Assembly: GCF_003633725.1 (NCBI RefSeq)
Contig: NZ_RBIJ01000003.1
Location: 1-64,000, forward strand
From: Brockia lithotrophica
GTDB taxonomy: Bacteria > Bacillota > Bacilli > Thermicanales > DSM-22653
DNA length: 64,000 nucleotides
Reading direction: 5' to 3'
Part shown: positions 25,616 to 34,462 of the stretch, in pieces
Numbering within the stretch: position 1 is the stretch's first letter
Layout: each line of letters begins with the position of its first letter
Notes under the pieces: model-generated
The model's input: the letters and a program-made list of their open reading frames with translations, nothing else
Databases searched by the model: none
What the model was told of the DNA's origin: nothing
Made by a program: the position numbers and the translations under genes

Positions 25616-26350
25616 TCACCGCATCTTTTCCACGCGGAGGACGAGAAAGCCCGGGCGCTCCCTCCCCTCTGCCTGAGCCTCCAACTCGTCGAGGCACACC
25701 CGGCCGGCGGGTTCGCGGACGGAAGGCGAAACGTAAAGCCCCCGCAGGACCGCGGGACGACCGGCTCCGGGTAGGTCGCGGATCAGCGCCCGAAGCTCCT
25801 CCTCCGTGTAAAAGCGGGCGCCGTGGTACACGCTTTCGGGGTCGCGGCCCTTTTCCCGGTAGAGTTCTCCCCACGCCCCTTCGCCGGCGATTGCCCCCAC
25901 GACGAGACGTCCGCCGGGCACAAGGACGCGCCACATTTCCCGCACGACCGCGCTCGGATCGGCGACGAATTCGAGGGCGGTTACCGCGTAGACGGCGGAA
26001 AACTCCGCCTCCGGAAACGGGAGGCGTTCCCCGACGCCGGCGAGAAAGCGCACGCGCTCCCGAATTTCGGCCGAGGCGCGGGCGAGTTTGTCCTCCGCCA
26101 CGCGGCGCATGGCTTCGGAAGGCTCCACGCCGACGACGCGCACGCCTTGGGCGGCGAGCCACAGGGCCTGATGGCCGGTCCCGGAGCCGACTTCGAGGAA
26201 CTCCTCGCCGGGCAGCGGATCCAACGCCTGGCGAAGGAGGGCCTTCTCCACCCGATCGGCGTAAGCGCCGAGAGGGGTAGAGTACCACGCGTCGTAGGAT
26301 TCCGCAAAGGGGGCAAAGGGGTCGGAGGAAGATCGTTCCCCTGCCGCCAC
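25616..26350 (-). CDS. SAM-dependent methyltransferase (class I)
   Basis: A 244-residue Rossmann-fold methyltransferase of the UbiE/Methyltransf_11 type. Motif I is FLEVGSGTGHQALWLAAQG, the ribose-binding acid lies in VVGVEPSEAM, motif II is FSAVYAVTALEFVADPSAVV and motif III VLVPGGRLVVGAI. Nothing identifies the substrate. GTG 26350 is preceded by GGAGGG; a GTG five codons earlier lies before that site and is less likely. It stands between polX and mutS2 with a 45-base gap and a few bases respectively, so the three genes probably form one transcript. Confidence 0.88.
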   Translation of the reverse strand: MAAGERSSSDPFAPFAESYDAWYSTPLGAYADRVEKALLRQALDPLPGEEFLEVGSGTGHQALWLAAQGVRVVGVEPSEAMRRVAEDKLARASAEIRERVRFLAGVGERLPFPEAEFSAVYAVTALEFVADPSAVVREMWRVLVPGGRLVVGAIAGEGAWGELYREKGRDPESVYHGARFYTEEELRALIRDLPGAGRPAVLRGLYVSPSVREPAGRVCLDELEAQAEGRERPGFLVLRVEKMR

Positions 26351-26395
26351 GTTTTCCCTCCTCACATCGTCTGGCGTAGGGTCGAACCCGCCTGC

Positions 26396-28156
26396 CTACA
26401 CTTGTCGGCCGCGGTAGGGAGAAGGTCCCCGGTTGCGCCGAAGGTAGGACCACAGGCGCGGAAAGTCCCAGGTGTTGATCACCGTATCCCGGAGGACGTA
26501 GGCCTTGCGCGCCGTGGCTACGCCGAAGAACATGTCCTCAAGACCTTCGACGTTGTGGGCGTCCGTATTGATGGCGATGCGGACGCCGTGCTCCTGCGCG
26601 AGGGCGAGGTGGGGCGGTCCGAGGTCGAGGCGGTAGGGGTGGGAGTTGAGTTCCAAGGTCACACCGCTTTCCTGTGCTGCCGCGATGAGGGCTTCGACGT
26701 CGAGGGCGTAGGCGTCTCGGCGCCCGTACACGCGGCCCGTAGGGTGACCGATGATGTCGACGAAGGGGTGGCGGGCGGCGCGCACGATCCGCGCGGTGAT
26801 TTCCTCGCGCGACTGCTGAAAGTGCGTGTGCACCGAGGCGACCACGAGGTCGAGCTCGCGGAGGACCTCGTCTTCGTAGTCGAGGGAGCCGTCAGGAAGG
26901 ATGTCCACTTCGGCGCCGCGCAGGATGACGAACGGACGGCCCGCTTCCTCGGAAAGCCGCTCTTCCAAACGGCGGATTTCCTCTCCTTGCTCGCGCAGAC
27001 GCTCGAGGGAGAGGCCCCCGGCTACCTTGAGCGACCGGGAATGGTCGGTGATCGCGATGTACGTATACCCGCGGGCGAGGGCCGCACGGGCCATGGCTTC
27101 CAAGGTGTCGCCGCCGTCGGAGTAGTCCGTATGCATGTGCAAATCGCCGCGGATGTCTTCGAGGCGCACGAGGTGGGAAATCCGCTCCCGGTTTTCCGGA
27201 CGGAAGGGCGTATCGCCGATGCGGAGTTCCGGAGACGGGGCGAAGAGGTCCAAAACGCGGTAGACGTCCTCTTCTTCCGGGCAGAGAATGCGGTCGGTCG
27301 GGTCCGCTTCGCGCTCGAATCCCCACTCGCTCAGGTGGTATCCCCGACCTTTGGCCAACCGCCGAAGGTAGATGTTGTGTTCCTTGTCTCCCGTGAAGTA
27401 TACGAGTCCGGAGCCGAAGATCTCCGGGGCAAAGAAGCGGATGTCCACGCGGATAGGCCAGAGGAGCTCGTACTGAAAGGAGAGGGCATCTTCTCCGCGG
27501 GCGAGGATTTCCCGAACGCCCCGAAGGCGGACGATGCGCTCGGAGACCTCTTCGGGTGTCGTCGTCTTTACGGCGATGTCGATGTCGCCGATCGTAGGCT
27601 CGACTCGGCGGATGCTCCCTCCGACGACCGCATCGAGCACCCCGGGGATCCGTCGAATCTGGGCGACGAGCGCCTGCGCCAGAGGATAGACCTCGGCGAG
27701 GGGTACGCGCTCGCGGCGCTTCCCCATAGCGCGAATGCCTTCGAGAATCCGGGCCTCGACTTTCCCGCCGAATCCCTTGAGCGTGCGGATCTTCTTTGCC
27801 TCGGCGGCGGCCCGCACTTCCTCCACGGTAGTGAGTCCGAGTTCGGTGTACAAGCGGTAGATCGTCCGCGGTCCGATGCCGGGAACGTCCAAGAGGCGGA
27901 GGAGGTCGCCGGGGACGCGTTCCTCGAGCGAGCGAAGGAGCTGCGATTCTCCCGTGGTCAGAAGTTCCTCGATCACCGCGCGGATGCTCTTCCCCACGCC
28001 GGGGAGATCCTCGAGCACCTCCGCGACCGGTCGGTCGAGGCGTTCCACGGTTTCTGCCGCGCGGCGGTAGGCGTTCACGCGGAATGCGCTTTCTCCGAGA
28101 ATTTCGTAGTAGTCGGCGATGCGCGAGAGAACCCAGGCGATCTCGAGGTTGTCCAC
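26396..28156 (-). CDS. polX: DNA polymerase/3'-5' exonuclease PolX
   Basis: Family X repair polymerase with a PHP nuclease, 586 residues, used in base excision repair. Residues 1-150 contain helix-hairpin-helix elements (LPGVGKSIRAVIEE, VPGIGPRTIYRLYTELG). The polymerase nucleotidyltransferase motif is VVGGSIRRVEPTIGDIDIAV (about 178-196) with the third acid in RVDIRFFA. The PHP domain starts DLHMHTDYSDGGDTLEAM (about 338) and includes AITDHS, GAEVDI, ASVHTHFQQ, DIIGHPTGR and INTDAH metal ligands. GTG 28156 is the start. Neighbouring mutS2 matches the Bacillus polX-mutS2 order; the cvpA gene normally before polX is absent. Confidence 0.95.
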   Translation of the reverse strand: MDNLEIAWVLSRIADYYEILGESAFRVNAYRRAAETVERLDRPVAEVLEDLPGVGKSIRAVIEELLTTGESQLLRSLEERVPGDLLRLLDVPGIGPRTIYRLYTELGLTTVEEVRAAAEAKKIRTLKGFGGKVEARILEGIRAMGKRRERVPLAEVYPLAQALVAQIRRIPGVLDAVVGGSIRRVEPTIGDIDIAVKTTTPEEVSERIVRLRGVREILARGEDALSFQYELLWPIRVDIRFFAPEIFGSGLVYFTGDKEHNIYLRRLAKGRGYHLSEWGFEREADPTDRILCPEEEDVYRVLDLFAPSPELRIGDTPFRPENRERISHLVRLEDIRGDLHMHTDYSDGGDTLEAMARAALARGYTYIAITDHSRSLKVAGGLSLERLREQGEEIRRLEERLSEEAGRPFVILRGAEVDILPDGSLDYEDEVLRELDLVVASVHTHFQQSREEITARIVRAARHPFVDIIGHPTGRVYGRRDAYALDVEALIAAAQESGVTLELNSHPYRLDLGPPHLALAQEHGVRIAINTDAHNVEGLEDMFFGVATARKAYVLRDTVINTWDFPRLWSYLRRNRGPSPYRGRQV

Positions 28157-28381
28157 CCCGCCACCCCCTCACCCTCCGAAATGCGGAACCGACGCCTTGG
28201 ATTTCATCTTACCGCAGACGCCGCCAAAGAATCCACAAACGCCGCGCCGTACTTCGTCCCGTGCGCAACGGATACCCTGCGGGGTACAATCAAAATGCGT
28301 GGCAAAACAAAGCGCGCCGCGCGCGAAAACCGCGGGCGGGCGCAAGAGCGCGTCTACGCAGATGAACGGGGAGGGATTTTC

Positions 28382-28861
28382 GTGGATCCGAAGGCGCGAA
28401 AGACGGCCCTCCGGGGCATCGTCTACGGATTGTACGTCGTAGGGACGACGGGCGAACAAGGGCCAAATGCCTTTGCCGCCAACTGGCTCACCCAGGTGTC
28501 CTTTGAGCCCCCGCGGGTGGCCCTCGCCGCAAAGAAGGGGTCGCGCGCAGAAGGAGAAATCGCCGCTTCCGGCGTCTTCAGCGTAAACTTCCTCCCGACG
28601 GGCGCTAAGGAATTCGCCCAGACGTTCTTCGGCCCCGTGCACGAAGAGGAAGGAAAGCTCGGGGGGTATCCCTTCCGACTTGGGGTTACGGGATGCCCGA
28701 TCTTTGAAGATGCCGTTAGCTACATCGAGTGCCGCGTCGTGGAGCGCCTGGACGTCGGCGACCACGTCCTCTACGTCGGAGAGGTGGTCGACGCCGGGGT
28801 TCACCGGGAAGGCGTAGAGACGCTCACCTTGCGCGAAACGGGGTTCTACTACGGAGGCTGA
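28382..28861 (+). CDS. Flavin reductase-like FMN-binding protein
   Basis: A 159-residue member of the flavin reductase-like domain family (PF01613), which binds FMN and usually supplies reduced flavin or acts as a flavoredoxin. TALRGIVYGLYVVGTTG, then NAFAANWLTQVSFEPPRVAL, the FSVNFLPTG segment and CPIFEDAVSYIECRVVERL are typical, as is the ending HVLYVGEVVDAGV. Start chosen at GTG 28382 because GGGGAGGG precedes it; an in-frame ATG at 28295 lacks a ribosome site. A TACAAT at 28285-28290 could be its -10. It is divergent from polX and convergent with niaR. The partner enzyme is unknown. Confidence 0.85.
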   Translation: MDPKARKTALRGIVYGLYVVGTTGEQGPNAFAANWLTQVSFEPPRVALAAKKGSRAEGEIAASGVFSVNFLPTGAKEFAQTFFGPVHEEEGKLGGYPFRLGVTGCPIFEDAVSYIECRVVERLDVGDHVLYVGEVVDAGVHREGVETLTLRETGFYYGG

Positions 28862-28867
28862 ACCGCC

Positions 28868-29374
28868 CTACGTTCGTTCTACGGGAAACCCTTCGTCTTC
28901 CAGGGCGCGAATCGCCTTCTCGATGTATTCCGGTTCTTCCGCCACGAGCGTGTGGTAGTGGTGGCCTCCGGTGATCTCGCTGAGGAGGGGGAGATGGCTC
29001 GCCCGCCACTTCTCCATGAAGGTTTCGACGTCTTTAGGCGTGCGGATCCCGAGTTCCGCCCGAAGCGTCCCGTACACCGGGTGCTCGATGATCACATCCG
29101 CCACCTCCACGTGGTGCGCGACAAGGATCTCGAGCTCCCGCCTGAGGCGCTCGGGGGGGTGGGAGATTCCAATGACTTCATGTTCCTTTGGGGGTGCCTC
29201 TTCGAGGAGGTACCCCCGCGTCGTCGAGAGGATGCGGTACCCGTCTTTGCGCAAAAACGCGATGTCCTGCACGAGCGTCTGCCGACTCACGCCGAGCGCC
29301 CGGGCGAGCTCGCTCCCCTTTACAGGGCCTTGGGCCCTGCGTAAAAGGGCGAGGAGCAACTCTTTGCGGTCCAT
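28868..29374 (-). CDS. niaR: Niacin-responsive repressor NiaR (YrxA family)
   Basis: Represses NAD biosynthesis and niacin uptake genes when nicotinic acid is present. 168 residues: winged helix at 1-60 (ELARALGVSRQTLVQDIAFL) and the 3H ligand domain with its conserved histidines, HEVIGISHPPERL, VEVADVIIEHPVYGTLRAEL and TGGHHYHTLVAEE. ATG 29374 follows GGAGGGAACG. No nad or niaP gene is in the window, so targets are elsewhere. It ends 6 bases from the convergent flavin reductase gene. Confidence 0.92.
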   Translation of the reverse strand: MDRKELLLALLRRAQGPVKGSELARALGVSRQTLVQDIAFLRKDGYRILSTTRGYLLEEAPPKEHEVIGISHPPERLRRELEILVAHHVEVADVIIEHPVYGTLRAELGIRTPKDVETFMEKWRASHLPLLSEITGGHHYHTLVAEEPEYIEKAIRALEDEGFPVERT

Positions 29375-29440
29375 TTCGCGTTCCCTCCAAATCGCGAGAC
29401 GACGACGTCCGCGGACGTTCTCGCGCTCGGGTCCGTGCCC

Positions 29441-31033
29441 CTAGCTCCGTAGGCGTTCGAGGAAGAGGCGCTTCCCGCTCTCCCACATCTCGCGGGGAGA
29501 CTTTCCGCGCAGGGCGAGGATCCTCCTCCGCCCGTGTTCGACGACCCGCCGCACAGTTGGGTCGCCGAGGACGTACAGGAGGAATGCGTACAGGGCCGCG
29601 CCCAAGGTGATGATGGCGAAGAGAAGAAGGAGCCGGGTAAAAAACCGCGAGTCGTAGGGAAATACGTACGGAACGGGGAGTAGGGCGAGCGTGAGCCCTC
29701 CGGTCGCCAGGAGGGCCCTGAACAAGGCAGCGCGGAGATCTTCGTCCCAAAGCGAGCCGATCTGCCTCTGAAGGTCGCGGTGCAGGAGGAACGCGGCCAC
29801 GGTAAAGCTCACGGACGTCGACAAGGCCAACCCTTGGGCGCCCAAAGGCCCTACGAGGAGGAGGTTTAGGGCGATGTTCAAGGCCACGGCGAGGACGCTG
29901 TTCCACATAGGCGTGCGCGTATCCTGCAAGGCGTAAAACGCCCGCATCCACAGGTCGCGGAGCGAAAGGCCGAAGAGGCCCAAGGAGAAGAGCGCGAAGA
30001 GAGGGGCGGTGATCGTCGTCGCCTCGCGCGTAAACACGCCCCGCTCAAAGAGCACCTGGACCACGGGGAGGGCGAGGACGACGCTCCCGGCCGTGACGGG
30101 GAGGAGAAAGAGGACAAGGCCTTCCAACGTTCGCCGCAAGGTACGGGAGAGCTCGGCCGTTCCCTCTCGCGCGGCAATACGGGTAAAGTGGGGAAAGAGG
30201 ACGACAAAAAGAGATGTGGCCAACACGCCGTATGTAAACTGCATGAGCTTGTTTGCGTAGTTGAGCGCGGAAACGCTCCCGGCCGGAAGACCCGAGGCGA
30301 GCATCCGGTCCACCATCACGGCCACTTGAGAGGCGGCGGTACCGATGACGACGGGAGAAAAGAGGACGAGCGTCTGGCGAAAACCCTCCTCGCGAAAGTC
30401 GAGAACGGGGCGATACGGATACCCCACACGAAACAGAGGAAAGACGAGGAGGAGGAACTGGGAAAAGGTCGCCACGACGGCGATCCACGTAAACCCCACG
30501 ATGCCCAGACGGCTCCCCACGGCAAACAACGTTCCCACGAGGATCAGGTTGAACGGGATCCCCACGGCCGCGGGAAAGAGGAATTTCCCCTTCACCTGAA
30601 GGTAGGCGGAAAAGAGGGCGGTGTACCCCAAAAAGAGCACGGTGAGGAGGAAGATCCGCTCGAGCCGTACGGCGAGGGCAAAGGTATCTTCGGGAAAACC
30701 CGGGGCAAACAGCCGCACGAGGGGGCCGGCGAAGAGGTAGCTCACGACGAAAAGGAAAAGGGAAAAGAGCCCGACGATATTCGTTAGGTTGGCGAGGTAG
30801 CGGTCGCGTTTGTCTCCGTCCAGGCGCTCGTATACCGGAATGAACGTGGTCCCAACAGCGGCGACGACCGTCGACAGAAGCACGCCGGGGATGGAAAAGG
30901 CGACGAAGAAGGCGTCGGCTTCGGACGTCGCCCCGAAGTACTTCGCGATGGCCGTCTCCCGGAAGAACCCCAGGAACTTGCTTACGAGCGTGATCACCAT
31001 GATCCAAAAGGAGGTCTGGAGAATCCGCGTCAT
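29441..31033 (-). CDS. murJ: Lipid II flippase MurJ
   Basis: A 530-residue, 14-helix MOP-superfamily protein that moves lipid II across the membrane. The N-terminus SKFLGFFRETAIAKYFGATS is the MurJ/MviN signature with the essential arginine; EADAFFVAFSIPGVLLSTVV and FIPVYERL follow. Later signs are GTAASQVAVMVDRMLASGLP, ALNYANKLMQ and LFERGVFTREAT. ATG 31033 lies after AAAAGGGG. The TATAAT at 31095-31100 may start its transcript. Its neighbours upstream on the same strand (rarD, mscS, nfo) are functionally unrelated. Confidence 0.93.
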   Translation of the reverse strand: MTRILQTSFWIMVITLVSKFLGFFRETAIAKYFGATSEADAFFVAFSIPGVLLSTVVAAVGTTFIPVYERLDGDKRDRYLANLTNIVGLFSLFLFVVSYLFAGPLVRLFAPGFPEDTFALAVRLERIFLLTVLFLGYTALFSAYLQVKGKFLFPAAVGIPFNLILVGTLFAVGSRLGIVGFTWIAVVATFSQFLLLVFPLFRVGYPYRPVLDFREEGFRQTLVLFSPVVIGTAASQVAVMVDRMLASGLPAGSVSALNYANKLMQFTYGVLATSLFVVLFPHFTRIAAREGTAELSRTLRRTLEGLVLFLLPVTAGSVVLALPVVQVLFERGVFTREATTITAPLFALFSLGLFGLSLRDLWMRAFYALQDTRTPMWNSVLAVALNIALNLLLVGPLGAQGLALSTSVSFTVAAFLLHRDLQRQIGSLWDEDLRAALFRALLATGGLTLALLPVPYVFPYDSRFFTRLLLLFAIITLGAALYAFLLYVLGDPTVRRVVEHGRRRILALRGKSPREMWESGKRLFLERLRS

Positions 31034-31094
31034 CGCCCGACCCCTTTTCTCCCACCCTACCCCTGAGGAGGGCGGGAAGGCGGTGCCGACGCCC

Positions 31095-31100
31095 ATTATA
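31095..31100 (-). promoter_or_regulatory. Candidate -10 element for murJ
   Basis: Minus strand TATAAT preceded by AGTAG, 61 bases before the murJ start; no convincing -35 at the right distance. Confidence 0.4.
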
Positions 31101-31123
31101 CTACTCCTCGCCGCTTTCTCGAA

Positions 31124-31151
31124 AAAAACCGCCCGCCGCGGGATGCGCGTC
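31124..31151 (-). terminator. Possible terminator after rarD
   Basis: Short GC-rich stem (CCCG CGG CGGG) followed on the minus strand by GCGGTTTTTTTCG. The stem is short but the T run is good. Confidence 0.5.
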
Positions 31152-31171
31152 GTTCGCTGGACGCTACTCAG

Positions 31172-32074
31172 CTATTCTTCGGCGGCCTCCGAAACCCGGC
31201 TTCCCAGGGCGAACACGGCTACGGCTGCCCAGACGAGGACAAAGCCGACGAGGCGTCCGGGCCCCAGGGGTTCGTGAAAGACGAACACGCCCAAGAAAAA
31301 CTTGAGCGTCGGGGCGAGGTACTGGATAAACCCGATCCACGTGAGGGGAATCCGCCGGGCGGCTTCCGAAAACCAGAGAAGCGGGAGGGCGGTCACCACT
31401 CCCGCCCCCGCCAACCAAAAGACGTCCGCAACCGTTTCGGGTGCGGCCGAGGGGCCGACCCAGAAGAGGTAGGCGAGGACGATGGGCGTGAGATAGATGG
31501 TTTCGAGGAAGATCGATGCACGGGCGTCCGCCTGCAGGACCTTCTTGAGGAGGCCGTAAAAGCCAAAGGAAAACGCCAAAAGCAAGGACACCCACGGCGC
31601 CACATGGGCTTCGACGGCCATGAGGAGCACCCCGGCCGCCGCGAGGGCGATGCCGTAGACCTGCGGACGCGTGAGCGTCTCCCCGAGAAAGAGGGTCGCA
31701 AGGGCTACGCTTACGAGCGGATTGATGTAGTACCCGAGGCTCGCATCCAAGACGTGGCCCTTCTCGACCGCCCAGATGTAGACGCCCCAGTTCACGGCAA
31801 TGAGGAGGCTCGCGAGGAAGAGACCGCCCGCCATGCGCGGGTTCCGAAAGGAACTCCGGACAAAGTCCCACCTATGCACTGCGGAAAGGTACGCGGCCAT
31901 GAAGAGGGCGGAGGCGGCGAAGCGGTAGGCGAGAAGGACGAGGGCGGGGTAGCCTTCGAGTTGTTTCCAGTACAAGGGAAGAACGCCCCACGAGGCAAAG
32001 GCGGCCACCGCGTAAGCGATACCCGAGGCAGCCGCCCGCTCGGATCGGCGTTGGGAGCGAACGTCGTGTACCAC
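31172..32074 (-). CDS. rarD: RarD-type EamA family transporter
   Basis: A 300-residue, ten-helix drug/metabolite exporter. The RarD features are GVLPLYWKQLEGYPALVLLA, then NWGVYIWAVEKGHVLDASLG and YYINPLVSVALATLFLGETL, plus LPLLWFSEAARRIPLTWIGF in the second half. RarD is named from chloramphenicol resistance in Pseudomonas, but the substrate in Bacillales is not established. GTG 32074 follows AAGGGCGGTGAGG. Separated from mscS by 36 bases on the same strand. Confidence 0.9.
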   Translation of the reverse strand: MVHDVRSQRRSERAAASGIAYAVAAFASWGVLPLYWKQLEGYPALVLLAYRFAASALFMAAYLSAVHRWDFVRSSFRNPRMAGGLFLASLLIAVNWGVYIWAVEKGHVLDASLGYYINPLVSVALATLFLGETLTRPQVYGIALAAAGVLLMAVEAHVAPWVSLLLAFSFGFYGLLKKVLQADARASIFLETIYLTPIVLAYLFWVGPSAAPETVADVFWLAGAGVVTALPLLWFSEAARRIPLTWIGFIQYLAPTLKFFLGVFVFHEPLGPGRLVGFVLVWAAVAVFALGSRVSEAAEE

Positions 32075-32110
32075 CGATGCCTCACCGCCCTTGGAAAGGG
32101 TTGGGAGAAC

Positions 32111-33100
32111 TTAAGCTTCGCGGGGGGAGGACGCCCCTCCGGGCGACGGGTTTTGTCCCCCTTCCGTGAGAAGGACCTCCTGAAGCGGCGGTTGGGCGGA
32201 AACGCCGAACTTCCGCAAGAGTTCTCCGAGAATGAGGAAGTGCTCGCTTCGGTAGGCAAACCACTGCGAAAAGTCCGCCGTGCGCACGTAAAAGCGCACG
32301 TGGACGGCAATGCGTCCCCCGTCGAGCGACTCCACACCGAGGATCCGACCCTCGTCCAGGACGTTCGGATCGCGCCGGAGGAGGTCTTCGAGCTCGGCAA
32401 GAAAGGCGCGCACGTCGGAGGCGGCGAGCGTGGTAGGAAGGGAGAGGGTGTAGCGCACCATACGGTGGCGTACGCGCCCCCAGTTCTTGATGTTTGCCTG
32501 GGCGAGGACGGCGTTCGGTACGGTGACGAGCGTGTCGTCCTGGGCCCGGATCTTCGTGCTCCGGAAGTTCATGGTCTCTACCGTTCCCGCTACGTCTCCG
32601 AACTCGATCCAATCGCCCACGGCAAAGGTGCGCTCGCCGATGAGGACGATCCCGCCGAAGTAGTTGGCGAGCGTGTCGCGCGCCGCTAGGGAGACCGCCA
32701 GACCTCCAAGGCCGAGCCCGGCGACCAGCGTATCGATCCGGTAGCCGAATTCCTGAAGCACCATCCCTGTACCCACGAAGGCGAGGAAAAGGCGCGTGGT
32801 CCAGGAAAGGATGGGAACGAGGAGAGCGCGGTGGGCCTTTTCTTCCTCCGTAATTCCGAGGTGTAGGATACGCTCCCACAGGGGAACCAGTCCCGCAAAG
32901 GCGTAAAGTCCCCAAAAGACGAAGACGATCGTAAGCACGCGGAAGGAACCGCGGACGTACGGGTGAAGCCACAATCCGGGTTCGAAGAAGGAAAGGAACA
33001 CGGCCGCACCCGCGAGAAGGACGAGGGCGAGAGCGGGACCGCGAAAGGCGCGGGCGACGAGGCTGCGAAGCGGGGACGAGGTCTCCTGCGGATTCGCCAA
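32111..33100 (-). CDS. MscS-family mechanosensitive channel
   Basis: A 329-residue small-conductance mechanosensitive channel. After two hydrophobic segments comes the pore helix LVAGLGLGGLAVSLAARDTL (glycine/alanine packed) and the beta domain entry GGIVLIGERTFAVGDWIEFG, followed by GTVETMNFRSTKIRAQDDTL and VPNAVLAQANIKNW. A cytosolic domain with the R.HFLILGELL region closes the chain. TTG 33100 is chosen as start since GGGAGG is eight bases before it; GTG 33109 would overlap that site. Opens under membrane tension to release solutes on osmotic downshock. Resembles YkuT in length. Confidence 0.92.
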   Translation of the reverse strand: MANPQETSSPLRSLVARAFRGPALALVLLAGAAVFLSFFEPGLWLHPYVRGSFRVLTIVFVFWGLYAFAGLVPLWERILHLGITEEEKAHRALLVPILSWTTRLFLAFVGTGMVLQEFGYRIDTLVAGLGLGGLAVSLAARDTLANYFGGIVLIGERTFAVGDWIEFGDVAGTVETMNFRSTKIRAQDDTLVTVPNAVLAQANIKNWGRVRHRMVRYTLSLPTTLAASDVRAFLAELEDLLRRDPNVLDEGRILGVESLDGGRIAVHVRFYVRTADFSQWFAYRSEHFLILGELLRKFGVSAQPPLQEVLLTEGGQNPSPGGASSPREA

Positions 33101-33165
33101 AGCGCCCACCTCCCAAAACCGCCAAAATGCGGCCGAATCCGGCCCCGGGGGACCGGGGGACAGGC

Positions 33166-34299
33166 TTACCCGGCGAGGATTTCTTCGCCCAGTTCGTCCA
33201 CGGCGAGGGCGCCTACGATTCGGTGGCGCACGTGTTCCTCGTCGAGGGAGGGAAACATTCCGGCCTCCCTCACCCGTCCGTAGAGGTCGTCAAAGGGCTC
33301 GAGCTTGGCCTTCTTCGCGCGAACGGCCTCCCACCCTTCGAGGACGAAGGCGCGCAACGATCCGATGCCCTGTTCGGCAAAGAAGGCGCGGAGCGCCTCC
33401 ACGTCGTGGACGAACTCCTCCTGGAAGCGGCGGCGCGCCCAACCGGCGAGGAGGGCGATTTCCGCTTCGTACATCGGCCGCTCCTTGCCCTTCGTACCCA
33501 CCCACGGCGTCTCCAGAATGAAGGGACGGCCCGCGAGGGCCGGGTGGTGGACGACGCGGTACGGCACCGCAAACCCCAGGTATCCCGTCCCTAAAACGGC
33601 GTGGCGGTCGCGCCGCGACCCGAAGGGGAACTTGCTGTCGTTTACGTGCACGCAGGCGAGGCGCTCGAGGCCGAGGACGCGGTCGAAGGTCTCGAGTACG
33701 CCGTCGAGGTCGTGGAGGATGTCATAGCCCGCGGCAAATACGTGGCAAGTGTCCAGGCAAATGACGAGCCGGGGATCGCCTACCTCGTCGAGAAGGAAGC
33801 GAAGCTGTTCGAAGGTTCTCCCCACCTCGCTTCCCTGCCCCGACATGGTCTCGAGGGCGACGCGTACGGGATGGGGCGCGCGCAGGACTTCGCGCAGGCC
33901 GGCGGCAATCCGCTTGAGGGCCTCGTCCTCCGTTTGGCCGACGGCGGCACCCGGATGGACGACGATGAGGTCCGTGCGCGCTTCGTGCGTGCGCACGATC
34001 TCCTCCTGGAGAAAGCGCACGGTAAAGGAGAATCCCTCTTCCTTGGGCGTCGCCAAGTTCACGATGTAGGGGGCGTGGACGAGGAAGTACCGAAGCCCCG
34101 CTTCGCGCATGTACGCCCAACCTTCCTCGACGAACTGCTCCGCCATGGGCTTGCGCACCGTGTTCTGTGGAGCGCCCGTGTAGATCATAAACGCAGTCGC
34201 CCCGTAGGAATGGGCTTCCTGGGCGGCGTTCAAGAGTCCTTTCTTGGAAAACGAGACGTGGGAACCTACGAGAAGGTCAGTCGAACTCGCGGTGCTCAA
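33166..34299 (-). CDS. nfo: Endonuclease IV with a long C-terminal extension
   Basis: AP endonuclease of the Nfo family, repairing abasic sites. LLVGSHVSFSKKGLLNAAQE, MIYTGAPQNTVRKP, YFLVHAPYIVNLAT, VHPGAAVG, ALETMSGQGSEVG, ICLDTCHVFAAGYD, VHVNDSKFPFGSRRDRHAVL, GTGYLGF and FILETPWVG contain the zinc-binding His, Glu and Asp residues in order. Start TTG 34299 with GGGGAGGGGGG. The enzyme is normally 280-300 residues; this one is 377, with about 85 extra residues after EIALLAG that include a helical segment (FVHDVEALRAFFAEQGI, GWEAVRAKKAKLEPFDDLYG). I do not recognise the extension. Followed on the same strand by mscS. Confidence 0.93.
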   Translation of the reverse strand: MSTASSTDLLVGSHVSFSKKGLLNAAQEAHSYGATAFMIYTGAPQNTVRKPMAEQFVEEGWAYMREAGLRYFLVHAPYIVNLATPKEEGFSFTVRFLQEEIVRTHEARTDLIVVHPGAAVGQTEDEALKRIAAGLREVLRAPHPVRVALETMSGQGSEVGRTFEQLRFLLDEVGDPRLVICLDTCHVFAAGYDILHDLDGVLETFDRVLGLERLACVHVNDSKFPFGSRRDRHAVLGTGYLGFAVPYRVVHHPALAGRPFILETPWVGTKGKERPMYEAEIALLAGWARRRFQEEFVHDVEALRAFFAEQGIGSLRAFVLEGWEAVRAKKAKLEPFDDLYGRVREAGMFPSLDEEHVRHRIVGALAVDELGEEILAG

Positions 34300-34462
34300 C
34301 GGATGCCCCCCTCCCCAAAACCTTTCGCAAGCCCCGTCGCGGTCCGGAGCGTTCTTCCGCGGGACGAAAGGTTCACCCCGCCGCGGCAGCACGTAGAGCG
34401 CCCCCGCCCCGGTCCCGACCGTCAAACCCGGCTTCTATCCTACCATACGCCGCAATTCGGGC

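Noticed and set aside
25823-28294. Very long plus-strand open frame upstream of the flavin reductase
   Set aside because: It is the mirror of polX and the methyltransferase; its protein text has no family features, while both minus-strand genes have complete motifs. Only the part after 28382 is real.
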